From an uncultured Sutterella sp. (GTDB taxonomy: Bacteria; Pseudomonadota; Gammaproteobacteria; Burkholderiales; Burkholderiaceae_F): a stretch of DNA of 64,000 nt. Below, one piece after another: positions 50,957-59,899 of the stretch. The notes below the pieces were generated by a model. It was given only the letters and a program-made list of their open reading frames with translations. It was not told the origin of the DNA and did no database searches. Every line of letters starts with the position of its first letter. Position 1 is the stretch's first letter. The stretch is from assembly GCA_949287305.1 (NCBI GenBank), contig CASEFX010000036.1, positions 1-64,000 on the forward strand, read 5' to 3'. The position numbers and the translations under genes are program-made.

Positions 50957-53647
50957 TCAGAAGAGTTTGGGTTCCGGATCGTCGCAGATTTCGATCTTGA
51001 GGCCCCCTTCGGTCGTCGCCTCGGGTTCGGGTTCGACCGCGAGCGCCTCCAGGGCTTCGGCCTTCCAGGTGAGCGGCAGGGTCTTCCCCTTGCGGGCGCG
51101 CTTGGCGATGTAGTCGCCGATCGCGCGGCGTCCGAGGAGCTGTTCGCGGGCCTTGCCGCCGCGGCCCGTGCCGCGCACGAGAAGACCGCGGTCGTTGACG
51201 GCCGTGACCGTGAGAAGCTTCGCGTCTTCGTCGAGACCCATGAGCATGACGCCTTTGCCGCCCGCGGAGAGGAGACGCACTTCGGAAGCGTCGAAGACGA
51301 GGAGCCGGTTCTTCGCCGCAAGGCACGCAAGAAGCGGATTCGCTTCGTCGAGCGCCACCATGCCGATGAGGGCGCTTCCGTCTTCGGGCTTGAAGAAGGC
51401 CTTCCCGGCGCGCGGACGCGCCACGAGGTCGGACGTGCGGCACACGAGCCCCAGACCGTTGTCGGCGTAAAGAAGCACGCGCGTCTTTTCGTCCGCCGCA
51501 ACATAGTCGACGATTTCACCGCCCTTTTCGAGGTCGATGAAGGCCGAAAGCGGCTGGCCGTCCGAGCGGCCGCCCGGCAGCGCCGACACCGCGATCGTGT
51601 AGCTTCGGCCCGTCTGCGAGAGCGCGCAGATCGAGTCCGTCGTGCGGCACTCGATCGTCTTCAAAACGGCGTCGCCCACGCGCAGATTGAGGGCGGAGAG
51701 ATCGTAGTCGTGGCCCGAACGGGTCGTGAGGAATCCCTTTTCGGTGATGATCACCGTCACGGGACTCGAGGGGACGCTCGCTTCGTTCTGGGCGACGCGC
51801 GCCTCTTCGATGAGCGTGCGGCGGTCGTCGCCGAACTTCTTGACGGCGTCGTCCACTTCGCGCGCCACCTGACGGCGAAGCAGCGCTTCGCTCCCGAGAA
51901 GGCGTTCGAGCTTGCGGCGTTCCGTTTCGAGTTCGTCGATTTCCTTTTCGATCGCGATCGCGGCGAGCTTGGCGATCTGGCGCAGACGCATCTCGAGAAT
52001 GTCCTCGGCCTGACGGTCCGAGAGCGGGAAGGCTTCCATCAGGGCCTTCTTCGGCTCGTCGGCGTGGCGGATGATCTCGATCACGCGGTCGATGTTGAGG
52101 AGAATGAGACGGCGCCCTTCGAGGACGTGCAGGCGGTCGTTCACATCGTCCAAACGCGCCTGCGAGCGGCGCCGCACGGCGTTCAGACGGAAGGAGACCC
52201 ATTCGCCCAGGATTTCCATCAGGCCCTTCTGACGGGGCTTGCCGTCGATCCCGAGCATGACGAGGTTCACCGAAACGTTCGACTCGAGCTTCGTCTGCGA
52301 GAGAAGGGCCGAGACGAACTCCTCGCGGTTCACGCGCGAGGTGCGCGGCTCGAAGACGAGCCGTACGGGGACGTCGCGCCCCGACTCGTCGCGGGCGCGG
52401 TCGAGGAGCGCGAGAAGCGCGGTCTTGGCCTGAATCTGTTTCGGAGAGAGACTCTTCTTTCCCTTCGGGACCTTCGGGTTCGTGATGTCGTCGATTTCGC
52501 TCAAGACCGAGGCGGACGAGGCTTCGGGCGGGAGTTCGTCAAAGACGAGCTGCCACTGACCGCGCGCCATCTCTTCGAAGTGGTAGCGGGCGCGCACCGT
52601 GATCTTGCCGCGGCCCGTACGGTAGGTGTCGCGGATGACGTCGGGCGACGAAATGATCTGACCGCCGCAGGGGAAGTCCGGCCCGGGGAGCTTTTCGAGG
52701 ACTTCCTCGAGGGTCGCCTCAGGCTTTTCGAGAAGGAGCTTCACGGCCTCGGCCGTTTCGCGCAGATTGTGCGAGGGTATCGACGTGGCCATGCCGACCG
52801 CGATCCCCGAGGAGCCGTTCAGAAGCACGAAGGGAAGCTTCGCGGGGAGTTCCACGGGTTCGCGGAAGTTACCGTCGTAGTTGGGCACGAAGTCCACCGC
52901 TCCGCTTTCGACTTCGTCGAGGAGGAGTTCGGCGATCGGCATGAGGCGCGCTTCGGTGTAGCGCATGGCGGCCTGACTGTCGCCGTCGCGCGAGCCGAAG
53001 TTGCCCTTCCCGTCGATCAGGGGGTAACGGAGCGAAAAGTTCTGCGCCATGCGCACGAGGGCGTCGTAGACCGACTGGTCGCCGTGCGGATGGTATTTAC
53101 CGAGCACGTCGCCCACCACGCGGGCGGACTTCACGGGCTTTTTGCCGGCCGAGAGCCCCATCTTGTACATGTCGATCAGAATGCGGCGCTGCACGGGCTT
53201 TTGCCCGTCCGAAACGTCGGGAAGCGCGCGGCTCTTCACGACCGACATGGCGTACTCAAGGTAGGCGCGGCTCGCGTAGCGCGCGAGCGTGAGCTGCCCG
53301 GCCTCCTCTTCGTCGCCCGTCATGGCGGCGCTGACGGGGTCGAATCCCGACCCCGGCGCGTCGTCGCCCGAGGCGTCCTCCGTCTCGTCCGAGGCTTCGC
53401 CGTCCTCCGACGCCTCGGCCTCCTCTTCGGAGGTCTCGCCGGAGGTTTCGTCGGACGGCTCTTCGTTCGTCTCTTCGGCTGCCTCTTGGGCGAGCGCGGC
53501 GTCTTCCGTTTCCGGGACCGCGTCCGCCGCCTGCGCCTGCGGCGCCTCGGCCTGCGCTTCGGGGAGATCGTCTTCGTAGACAAGGTCGATCGAATCGAAG
53601 AGGCCCCCCAAGGCGCCCTCGTCCATGCCCTGCTTTTTCTTCGTCAT
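50957..53647 (-). CDS. parC: DNA topoisomerase IV subunit A, with long acidic N-terminal extension
   Basis: An 896-residue decatenating topoisomerase subunit. The breakage-reunion core starts near residue 118 ([32 protein letters not shown]). Catalytic Tyr is in AMRYTEARL. The quinolone-determining loop reads [16 protein letters not shown], with Gln where E. coli has Ser80; I recall this as usual in Burkholderiales. The C-terminal blades bind DNA. The first ~115 residues are a low-complexity acidic stretch rich in Glu, Asp, Ala and Ser that E. coli ParC (about 750 residues) lacks. The gene lies 22 bp after parE. Confidence 0.93.
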   Translation of the reverse strand: MTKKKQGMDEGALGGLFDSIDLVYEDDLPEAQAEAPQAQAADAVPETEDAALAQEAAEETNEEPSDETSGETSEEEAEASEDGEASDETEDASGDDAPGSGFDPVSAAMTGDEEEAGQLTLARYASRAYLEYAMSVVKSRALPDVSDGQKPVQRRILIDMYKMGLSAGKKPVKSARVVGDVLGKYHPHGDQSVYDALVRMAQNFSLRYPLIDGKGNFGSRDGDSQAAMRYTEARLMPIAELLLDEVESGAVDFVPNYDGNFREPVELPAKLPFVLLNGSSGIAVGMATSIPSHNLRETAEAVKLLLEKPEATLEEVLEKLPGPDFPCGGQIISSPDVIRDTYRTGRGKITVRARYHFEEMARGQWQLVFDELPPEASSASVLSEIDDITNPKVPKGKKSLSPKQIQAKTALLALLDRARDESGRDVPVRLVFEPRTSRVNREEFVSALLSQTKLESNVSVNLVMLGIDGKPRQKGLMEILGEWVSFRLNAVRRRSQARLDDVNDRLHVLEGRRLILLNIDRVIEIIRHADEPKKALMEAFPLSDRQAEDILEMRLRQIAKLAAIAIEKEIDELETERRKLERLLGSEALLRRQVAREVDDAVKKFGDDRRTLIEEARVAQNEASVPSSPVTVIITEKGFLTTRSGHDYDLSALNLRVGDAVLKTIECRTTDSICALSQTGRSYTIAVSALPGGRSDGQPLSAFIDLEKGGEIVDYVAADEKTRVLLYADNGLGLVCRTSDLVARPRAGKAFFKPEDGSALIGMVALDEANPLLACLAAKNRLLVFDASEVRLLSAGGKGVMLMGLDEDAKLLTVTAVNDRGLLVRGTGRGGKAREQLLGRRAIGDYIAKRARKGKTLPLTWKAEALEALAVEPEPEATTEGGLKIEICDDPEPKLF

Positions 53648-53669
53648 TGATTTTCTCTAGTCAGCGTTC

Positions 53670-55646
53670 TTACACGTCGAGCTCGGCCCGATCGCCCCAG
53701 GTTTCCATCCACACGCGTCGGCCCGCAGCCGACTTCGAGCCCATCAGAAGGGTCATCACGCGGCGCGTGTCTTCGTTCGAGAAGGACCCGATCCCGACGG
53801 GGAGAAGGCGGCGCGTCTCGGGCGAGAGGGTCGTTTCGGCCAACTGATCGGCCTCCATTTCGCCCAGGCCCTTGAAGCGCGAAATGACGAGCTTCTCGGC
53901 GTCGTAGCCTTCCTTCTTCAGAAGTTCGATTGTGCGGTCGCGCTCCCGATCGTCGAGGCAGTAGATCTTCCGCTCCTTCTTCTTGCCGCGCGGCGGCACG
54001 TCGACGCGGTAGAGGGGCGGCATCGCCACGTACACGTGACCGAGCTCGATGAGCTTCGGGAAGTGACGGAAAAAGAGCGTCAGAAGCAGCACCTGAATGT
54101 GGCTTCCGTCCACGTCGGCGTCCGAGAGAATGCAGATCTTGCCGTAGCGCAGCCCCTTGAGGTCGGGGTCGCCGTGCTGCGGATGCGGATCCACCCCGAT
54201 CGCCGCGGCGATGTCGGCCACGGTTTCGCTCGCGAAGACTCCGTTCGTGTCGGTGTCCCAAGTGTTGAGGATCTTCCCGCGGATCGGGAGAATCGCCTGA
54301 AATTCCTTGTCGCGCCCCGACTTCGCGGAGCCGCCCGCGGAGTCCCCTTCGACGATGAAGAGTTCGTTGCGGGTGATGTCGTCCGTTTCGCACTCGGTGA
54401 GCTTGCCCGGGAGCACCGTCACGGTGCCCGCCTTCTTCTTGGCGTGCTTGGCGGCCTGACGCTGACGCGTCTGCGCCTGGCTCAGGAAGAGTTCGGCAAG
54501 CTTCTTGCCTTCTTCGACGTGGTCGTTGAGCCAAAACTCGAACTGCGCGCGCACGAAGCTCGAGACGAGCTTCAGGGCGTCGCGGGAGGTGAGCTTTTCC
54601 TTCGTCTGGCCCTGAAACTGCGGGTCGAGACTGCGCGTCGCGAGAATGAAGTTCGCGCGGCTCCAGACGTCTTCGGCGAGTACCTTCACGCCCTTCGTCT
54701 GCAGGCCGTGCACCTCCATGAAGGCCTTCACGGCCTGAAAGAGGCCGTCCTTCAGACCCGATTCGTGGGTGCCGCCCTGCGGGGTCGGAATGAGGTTCAC
54801 GTAGCTCTCGCGCACGAGCGCGCCGTCGGCCGTCCAGACGACCACCCATTCGGCGCCTTCGCCCTTGGCGAAGCCTTCGGCTTCGTCCTCGGCATAGCCC
54901 TTCGCCTCAAAGGGTTCGGCCACGGCTTCGCCCGTGAGTTCGGAGAGGAGATATTCCTTCAAGCCGCCGTCGTAGCGCCAGACGGTTTCTTCGCCGCGCT
55001 TTTCGTTCTTGTAGCGAACCTCGCAGTCGGGGAGCAGCACCGCCTTCGAGCGCAGAAGGCGAACGAGCGCCGCCTCGGGAATCTCGGGGCTGTCGAAATA
55101 CTTCGGATCGGGCCACACCGTCACGCGGGTGCCCGTGCGGCTCTTGGGCCGGGGCGACGGACGCTGTTCGATCGGTCCCTGCGGAAAACCGTCCGCGAAG
55201 GTGAGGGTCGACTCAAGGCCCTCGCGCCAGACAGTCACCACCATTTTGCGCGAGAGCGCGTTCGTCACCGAAACGCCGACGCCGTGCAGGCCCCCCGCAA
55301 AGGAGTAGGGACCCGAGCCGTCGGTCTTGGCGAACTTCCCGCCCGCGTGCAGACGCGTGAAGACGAGTTCGAGCACCGAAATGCCTTCCTCCTCGTGAAT
55401 CCCCGTTGGAATCCCGCGGCCGTCGTCTTCGATGGTGACGGAACCGTCGGCCGCCACCGTCACGTCGATGCGGCTGCCGAAGCCGTTCTGGACTTCGTCG
55501 GTCGCGTTGTCGAGCACTTCCTGGATGATGTGCAGGGGATTGTCGGTGAGCGTATACATGCCCGGGCGCTGCTTGACGGGTTCGAGCCCCTTCAACACCC
55601 GAATGGAATGCGCGTCGTACGCTTCACGTGTCTTCGTTTGAGCCAT
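53670..55646 (-). CDS. parE: DNA topoisomerase IV subunit B
   Basis: A 658-residue ATPase subunit. The GHKL domain shows EVLDNATDEVQNG, IEDDGRGIP and the ATP lid GGLHGVGVSVTNALS. The TOPRIM domain has ELFIVEGDSAGGSAKSGRD and the metal site ILSDADVDGSHI, and the C-terminus has RFKGLGEM. It forms the topoisomerase IV heterotetramer with the downstream parC product to separate sister chromosomes. parE leads the operon parE-parC-kinase. A TACAAT -10 candidate on the minus strand covers 55684-55689. Confidence 0.95.
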   Translation of the reverse strand: MAQTKTREAYDAHSIRVLKGLEPVKQRPGMYTLTDNPLHIIQEVLDNATDEVQNGFGSRIDVTVAADGSVTIEDDGRGIPTGIHEEEGISVLELVFTRLHAGGKFAKTDGSGPYSFAGGLHGVGVSVTNALSRKMVVTVWREGLESTLTFADGFPQGPIEQRPSPRPKSRTGTRVTVWPDPKYFDSPEIPEAALVRLLRSKAVLLPDCEVRYKNEKRGEETVWRYDGGLKEYLLSELTGEAVAEPFEAKGYAEDEAEGFAKGEGAEWVVVWTADGALVRESYVNLIPTPQGGTHESGLKDGLFQAVKAFMEVHGLQTKGVKVLAEDVWSRANFILATRSLDPQFQGQTKEKLTSRDALKLVSSFVRAQFEFWLNDHVEEGKKLAELFLSQAQTRQRQAAKHAKKKAGTVTVLPGKLTECETDDITRNELFIVEGDSAGGSAKSGRDKEFQAILPIRGKILNTWDTDTNGVFASETVADIAAAIGVDPHPQHGDPDLKGLRYGKICILSDADVDGSHIQVLLLTLFFRHFPKLIELGHVYVAMPPLYRVDVPPRGKKKERKIYCLDDRERDRTIELLKKEGYDAEKLVISRFKGLGEMEADQLAETTLSPETRRLLPVGIGSFSNEDTRRVMTLLMGSKSAAGRRVWMETWGDRAELDV

Positions 55647-55695
55647 GTTGGGATGAGTCTCTTATTTTTTTCCGAAAGCGTTCATTGTAACAAAG

Positions 55696-55719
55696 CTCGG
55701 CGGCGTCACCGCCGCCGAG
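55696..55719. other. Strong hairpin between divergent promoters
   Basis: A perfect 10-bp GC stem CTCGGCGGCG/CGCCGCCGAG with a TCAC loop sits between the parE promoter and the FGGY kinase promoter (TACAAT at 55758-55763). It may be an operator or may block read-through in both directions. Confidence 0.55.
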
Positions 55720-55795
55720 ACATCCCGAGCCCCCCTCTCGACACACTTCGAGTCCGCTACAATCAAGAGATTCACTCATTTTTCACGGGGCAGGC

Positions 55796-57358
55796 ATGGC
55801 CAAATACACCTTGGGTTTCGACGCCGGTACGCAGAGCGTCAAAGTCGCCGTTTACGACGAAGCGATGCAGTGCGTCGCACAGAAAAGCTACCCGACGACC
55901 CTTACCTATCCGCAGCCGGGCTGGGTGCAGATGGACGTTGAGGAATACCTCACGCTTACGATCCGCGCCGCCCGCGACGTCACGGACGAAATGAAGGAAA
56001 AGGGGCTCGACCCCGCCGGCATCGCGGCCGTCATGGGCGACGGCATCATCTGCGGGATCGCGGGCGTCGACGCGGAAGGCCGCGCCGTCACGCCCTACAT
56101 CAACTATCTCGACAGCCGCACGACCGAAGACGTCGAAGCGATCACGGCGATGGGGCTCGACATCTGGGCGCGCGAAACGGGCAATCCCCAGCCCTCCCCC
56201 ATGTTCCCGGCGATGTTTGCGCGCTGGTTCCTCAAGAACTGTTCCGAAGAGGTCCGCGGCAAGATCGTGAAGTTCGTCCACGACGCCCCCTTCATCCTCA
56301 TGCACTTCGCGGGCCTCAAGGGAAAAGACGCCTTCATCGACTGGGGCACCATGTCGGGCTGGGGCCTCGGCTACAAGGTCGAGGAAAAGGTCTGGTCCGA
56401 CGAACAGCTTGAAATCCTCGGGATCGACCCGAAATACATGCCCCGCATCGTGAAGCCCTGGGACCGCGTGGGATCGGTGACCGAAGAAATTGCGCGTGAG
56501 ACCGGTCTTCCCGCCGGCATTCCCGTCCTCGCGGGCGCGGGCGACACCATGCAGTCGATGCTCGGAAGCGGGATCTTCGAAGCGAACCGCGGCGTCGACG
56601 TCGCGGGGACCTGCGCGATGTTCTGCGTCTCGACCAAGGGGATTGTCCCCGAACTCTCGCGCCCGGGGCTCGGACTCATCTTCAATTCCGGAACCCTTCC
56701 CGACACCTACTTCTACTGGGGCTTCGTGCGCACGGGCGGATTGTCGCTGCGCTGGTTCAAGGACAACGTCGCACAGCACCCCGAAAGCGGCGAACACTAC
56801 CGCAAGATGAGCGAAGAAGCCGCCAAGGTGCCCGCGGGCGCCAACGGCGTGCTCTTCCTTCCCTACCTCACGGGCGGCACGGGCGAAGAAAAGGACGCGA
56901 GCGGGTGTTTCCTCAACATGACGATGGACGACGATCAGTTCGTCATGTGGCGCGCCGTACTTGAAGCGATCGCCTACGACTACCGCGAACTCGCCGCGGC
57001 CTACCGCTCGGCGGGCGTCAATCTCGACCGCATCACCGTGACGGAAGGCGGCAGCCGCGACGCGCTTTGGAATCAGATCAAGAGCGACATGCTCGAAGCG
57101 ACCGTGGTGCGCTACCGGAACGCCGGCGGCGCCGTGCTTACGAACGCGCTCTTCGGCGCCTGGGCCACGAGCGACCGCGCGAGCGACGTCTCTGCGATCG
57201 TCGAACTTCTCTCGAAGGCGATCGTCGAGGACGCCGAATACAAGCCCGATCCCGAAACCTCGCGCCTTTATGAAAAGATCGGCGCGATGCGCGCGAAGCT
57301 CATCCGCGAGGACATGCGCGAGGCCTTCCGCAACCTCGTCGCGATCCGCAGTCTCTGA
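55796..57358 (+). CDS. FGGY-family carbohydrate kinase (xylulokinase-like)
   Basis: A 520-residue sugar kinase. The N-terminal phosphate loop FDAGTQSVKVAV, a YINYLDSRT segment (Asp as substrate ligand), AGAGDTMQSMLG and the C-terminal VTEGGSRDALWNQIKSDML follow the FGGY pattern closest to xylulokinases. GGGGCAGG precedes the ATG. No sugar transporter, isomerase or regulator is adjacent, so the substrate (xylulose, a polyol or another ketose) cannot be fixed. The downstream repair gene starts 8 bp after its stop and is probably cotranscribed. Confidence 0.85.
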   Translation: MAKYTLGFDAGTQSVKVAVYDEAMQCVAQKSYPTTLTYPQPGWVQMDVEEYLTLTIRAARDVTDEMKEKGLDPAGIAAVMGDGIICGIAGVDAEGRAVTPYINYLDSRTTEDVEAITAMGLDIWARETGNPQPSPMFPAMFARWFLKNCSEEVRGKIVKFVHDAPFILMHFAGLKGKDAFIDWGTMSGWGLGYKVEEKVWSDEQLEILGIDPKYMPRIVKPWDRVGSVTEEIARETGLPAGIPVLAGAGDTMQSMLGSGIFEANRGVDVAGTCAMFCVSTKGIVPELSRPGLGLIFNSGTLPDTYFYWGFVRTGGLSLRWFKDNVAQHPESGEHYRKMSEEAAKVPAGANGVLFLPYLTGGTGEEKDASGCFLNMTMDDDQFVMWRAVLEAIAYDYRELAAAYRSAGVNLDRITVTEGGSRDALWNQIKSDMLEATVVRYRNAGGAVLTNALFGAWATSDRASDVSAIVELLSKAIVEDAEYKPDPETSRLYEKIGAMRAKLIREDMREAFRNLVAIRSL

Positions 57359-57366
57359 GGTTCGTG

Positions 57367-58461
57367 ATGGCGGAGCGCTTTGTCCGAACCGTTCTCGGTC
57401 CCTTCAAGCTTGAAGAGGATTCGGGCGCGCTCGCCGCGCTCGAACCCGTCGACCGTCTCCCCGAAGGAAAAGCCTTCGGCGGCGCTTCGACGGACCTCCT
57501 TGCGCACACGGAAAAAGCGCTCCTTGCCTATCTCGCGGGCGAAGCGTCCGACCTCGCCCGCCTTCCCGTGCTTCTTTCCAGGGCGCCCTTTGCGCGCAAG
57601 GTGCTCGAAGCGATGCGCGCCATTCCCCTCGGCGAAACGAAGACCTACGCCGAAGTGGCCCGCCTCGTCGGGCACGAGGGTGCGGCGCGGGCCGTGGGCA
57701 GCGTCTGCGCCAAAAACCGACTTCTCTTCGTTCTCCCCTGCCACCGCATCGTCCCGACGACTGGCGTCGGACACTATCGGCTCGGAAGCGACGTTAAGCG
57801 CCGTCTCCTCGCCTTGGAAAGAGGCGACGCCGACGCATTCCGACCCAGAACGGTCTTCGTCACCTCGGACGAAGCCATGGCGCACCTCGCCCGACTCGGC
57901 GCGAACTGGGCGCGGCTCGTCGAAGAGACGGGACCGCTATCACGCCCGATCATTCCGGACCTTTTCGAAGGACTCGTGCGGTCGTTCACGAGTCAGCAGA
58001 TCAGCGTCAAGGCGGCCGCCGCCATCATGGGGCGGCTTCGCCAAAACTGCGGGCCTCTCACGCCCGAACATCTTCTGACGGTTTCCTTCGAAGAACTCCG
58101 CACGCAGGGACTCTCCGCCAACAAGGCGAAGTGGATCCGCAGGGCCGCGGAACGCTTTGCGGCCGGGGAGTTCAAGAACGGTCTTCTCCTGCGCCTTGAA
58201 GACGAAGAACTCGTTGAAAAGCTCGTCACGCTCGACGGCGTCGGCCGTTGGACGGCCGAGATGATCGCGCTCTTCACCCTCGGACGCGACGACGTCCTGA
58301 GTCTCGGCGACCTCGGCATCCGCCGCGGGCTCGAGCGTCTCTACGGACATCCCCTTTCCAAAGACGAAATGCTGCGCGTCCGGCGCCGCACGTCGCCCTT
58401 CGGGAGCGCCGCGTCGCTCTACCTCTGGCATCTTGCGTCGGGCGGCGGCGTCGCCGACTGA
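57367..58461 (+). CDS. Fusion of O6-alkylguanine methyltransferase and AlkA-type glycosylase
   Basis: A 364-residue two-domain alkylation repair protein. Residues about 1-155 are Ogt/MGMT: IPLGETKTYAEVA, then LPCHRIVP with acceptor Cys125 and VGHYRLG. Residues about 165-364 are a helix-hairpin-helix GPD glycosylase: SFTSQQISVKAA, hairpin LDGVGRWTAEMI (289-300) and catalytic Asp315 in LSLGDLGIRRGL, as in AlkA-type enzymes. One chain would thus remove O6-methylguanine damage directly and excise 3-methyladenine. GAGG six bases before the ATG favours 57367 over the GTG at 57364. There is no Ada regulatory domain. Confidence 0.85.
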   Translation: MAERFVRTVLGPFKLEEDSGALAALEPVDRLPEGKAFGGASTDLLAHTEKALLAYLAGEASDLARLPVLLSRAPFARKVLEAMRAIPLGETKTYAEVARLVGHEGAARAVGSVCAKNRLLFVLPCHRIVPTTGVGHYRLGSDVKRRLLALERGDADAFRPRTVFVTSDEAMAHLARLGANWARLVEETGPLSRPIIPDLFEGLVRSFTSQQISVKAAAAIMGRLRQNCGPLTPEHLLTVSFEELRTQGLSANKAKWIRRAAERFAAGEFKNGLLLRLEDEELVEKLVTLDGVGRWTAEMIALFTLGRDDVLSLGDLGIRRGLERLYGHPLSKDEMLRVRRRTSPFGSAASLYLWHLASGGGVAD

Positions 58462-58545
58462 CATCTTTTCGGGGATCCCGAACGCCTTCGCGGAATCGTT
58501 AGAACGTAGAATGACGTTCCTTTTTCGACTTTCCGCGAGTTTTCC

Positions 58546-59826
58546 ATGACCGACGCCCCGTCCCGCACGTCCGCTTCTCCCCGCCGCAGTCCCGCGCCCT
58601 ACGAAATCATGGCGCCCGCAGGAAGCTGGGAATCCCTTTCGGCCGCCCTGCAGGCGGGGGCCGACGCGGTCTACTTCGGCATGGGCTCGCTCAACATGCG
58701 CTCCCTCGCCGCCAAGACCTTCTCGCTCGAGGACCTTCCCGAAATCGTGCGGCGCTCGCGCGAGGCGGGCGTGCGAACCTATCTCACGGTCAACACGGTG
58801 CTCTACGACGAAGACCTCCCGCTCATGCGCGAAATTCTCGAGCGCGCCAAGGCGGAGGGCGTTTCCGCCGTCATTCTCTCCGACGCCGCGGCCCTCACCT
58901 ACGCCCAGGCGATCGGGCTCGAGGCGCACCTCTCGACGCAGCTCAACATCTCAAACGTCGAGGCGCTTCGCTTTTACGCGCAGTTCGCCGACGTCTTCGT
59001 TCCCGCCCGTGAACTCCGACTCGAACAAATCGGCGCGATCGCCGAGGCGATCCGGCGCGAGGGCATCACGGGTCCCTCGGGAAAGCCCGTGCAGATCGAA
59101 GCCTTCTGTCACGGGGCGCTCTGCATGGCGGTGTCGGGGAAATGTCACCTGAGCACGCACACGCGCGGCAAAAGCGCGAACCGGGGCGAATGTCTGCAGA
59201 ACTGCCGCCGCACCTACCGGCTCGTCGACGCCGAGCGCGGCATCGAAATCGACGTGGAGGGGCGGCGCTTTCTCTCGCCCAAGGACCTGAAGACGATCGG
59301 CTTCATGGACCGCATGGTGGCCGCTGGCGTCACGGTCTTCAAGATCGAAGGCCGCGCCCGCGGGCCCGAATACGTCCGGACCACGGTGGAATGCTATCGG
59401 GAAGCCCTGGACGCCGTGCTTGAAGGCCGCTGGACGGAAGCGATGCGCACCGCCTGGGACGAGCGCCTCGCGCGCGTCTTCAACCGCGGCTTCTGGGACG
59501 GCTGGTACCTCGGCGCCGAAACGATGGAGACGACGAAGGACTACGGCTCGAGCGCCACGGAAAAGAAGGTCTACGTCGGAAAGTGCCTCAACTATTTCGC
59601 CAGGTCGGGCATCGGCCACTTCCGGCTCGAGGCGGGGACTCTTCGCAAGGGAGACCGATATCTCGTCACGGGCCCCACGACGGGGGCCGTCTACGGAAAC
59701 GCGGAGGCGATGCGCGTGAACGAATCCGAGGCGGAGAACGCCGAAAAGGGCGCGGAAGTCACCTTCCGCGTCCCCGAGCGCATCCGCGAACACGATCGGC
59801 TCTACCGGCTCGATCCGGCCGTCTGA
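58546..59826 (+). CDS. Peptidase U32 family protein (YegQ/TrhP-like)
   Basis: A 426-residue U32 protein. It has the TIM-barrel start MAPAGSWESLSAALQAGADAVYFG in two halves, a middle STQLNISN, and the Cys-rich U32 signature FCHGALCMAVSGKC with SANRGECLQNCRR. The C-terminal beta domain follows (KCLNYFARSGIGHF). Relatives in E. coli (YegQ/TrhP) are needed for prephenate-dependent hydroxylation of tRNA uridine 34 and are not peptidases; that role is inferred here. The Cys set can hold an Fe-S cluster. A terminator follows. Confidence 0.85.
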   Translation: MTDAPSRTSASPRRSPAPYEIMAPAGSWESLSAALQAGADAVYFGMGSLNMRSLAAKTFSLEDLPEIVRRSREAGVRTYLTVNTVLYDEDLPLMREILERAKAEGVSAVILSDAAALTYAQAIGLEAHLSTQLNISNVEALRFYAQFADVFVPARELRLEQIGAIAEAIRREGITGPSGKPVQIEAFCHGALCMAVSGKCHLSTHTRGKSANRGECLQNCRRTYRLVDAERGIEIDVEGRRFLSPKDLKTIGFMDRMVAAGVTVFKIEGRARGPEYVRTTVECYREALDAVLEGRWTEAMRTAWDERLARVFNRGFWDGWYLGAETMETTKDYGSSATEKKVYVGKCLNYFARSGIGHFRLEAGTLRKGDRYLVTGPTTGAVYGNAEAMRVNESEAENAEKGAEVTFRVPERIREHDRLYRLDPAV

Positions 59827-59844
59827 CGGTTTTTCGACGGAAAA

Positions 59845-59882
59845 AAGAAAGGGAGAAGCGTTTGGCACTTCTCCCTTTTTTG
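59845..59882. terminator. Bidirectional intrinsic terminator
   Basis: Stem AAAGGGAGAAG/CTTCTCCCTTT with an A-run before and T-run after separates the convergent U32 and ppiD genes. Confidence 0.85.
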
Positions 59883-59899
59883 ACGCTCATAAAGAGGTC

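Noticed and set aside
49190-53650. Open rightward frame of about 1486 codons
   Set aside because: It lies antisense to the NarX-like kinase and parC, both with full motif sets. Strong GC3 bias keeps antisense frames open; composition (Arg, His, Glu rich) is that of a shadow.
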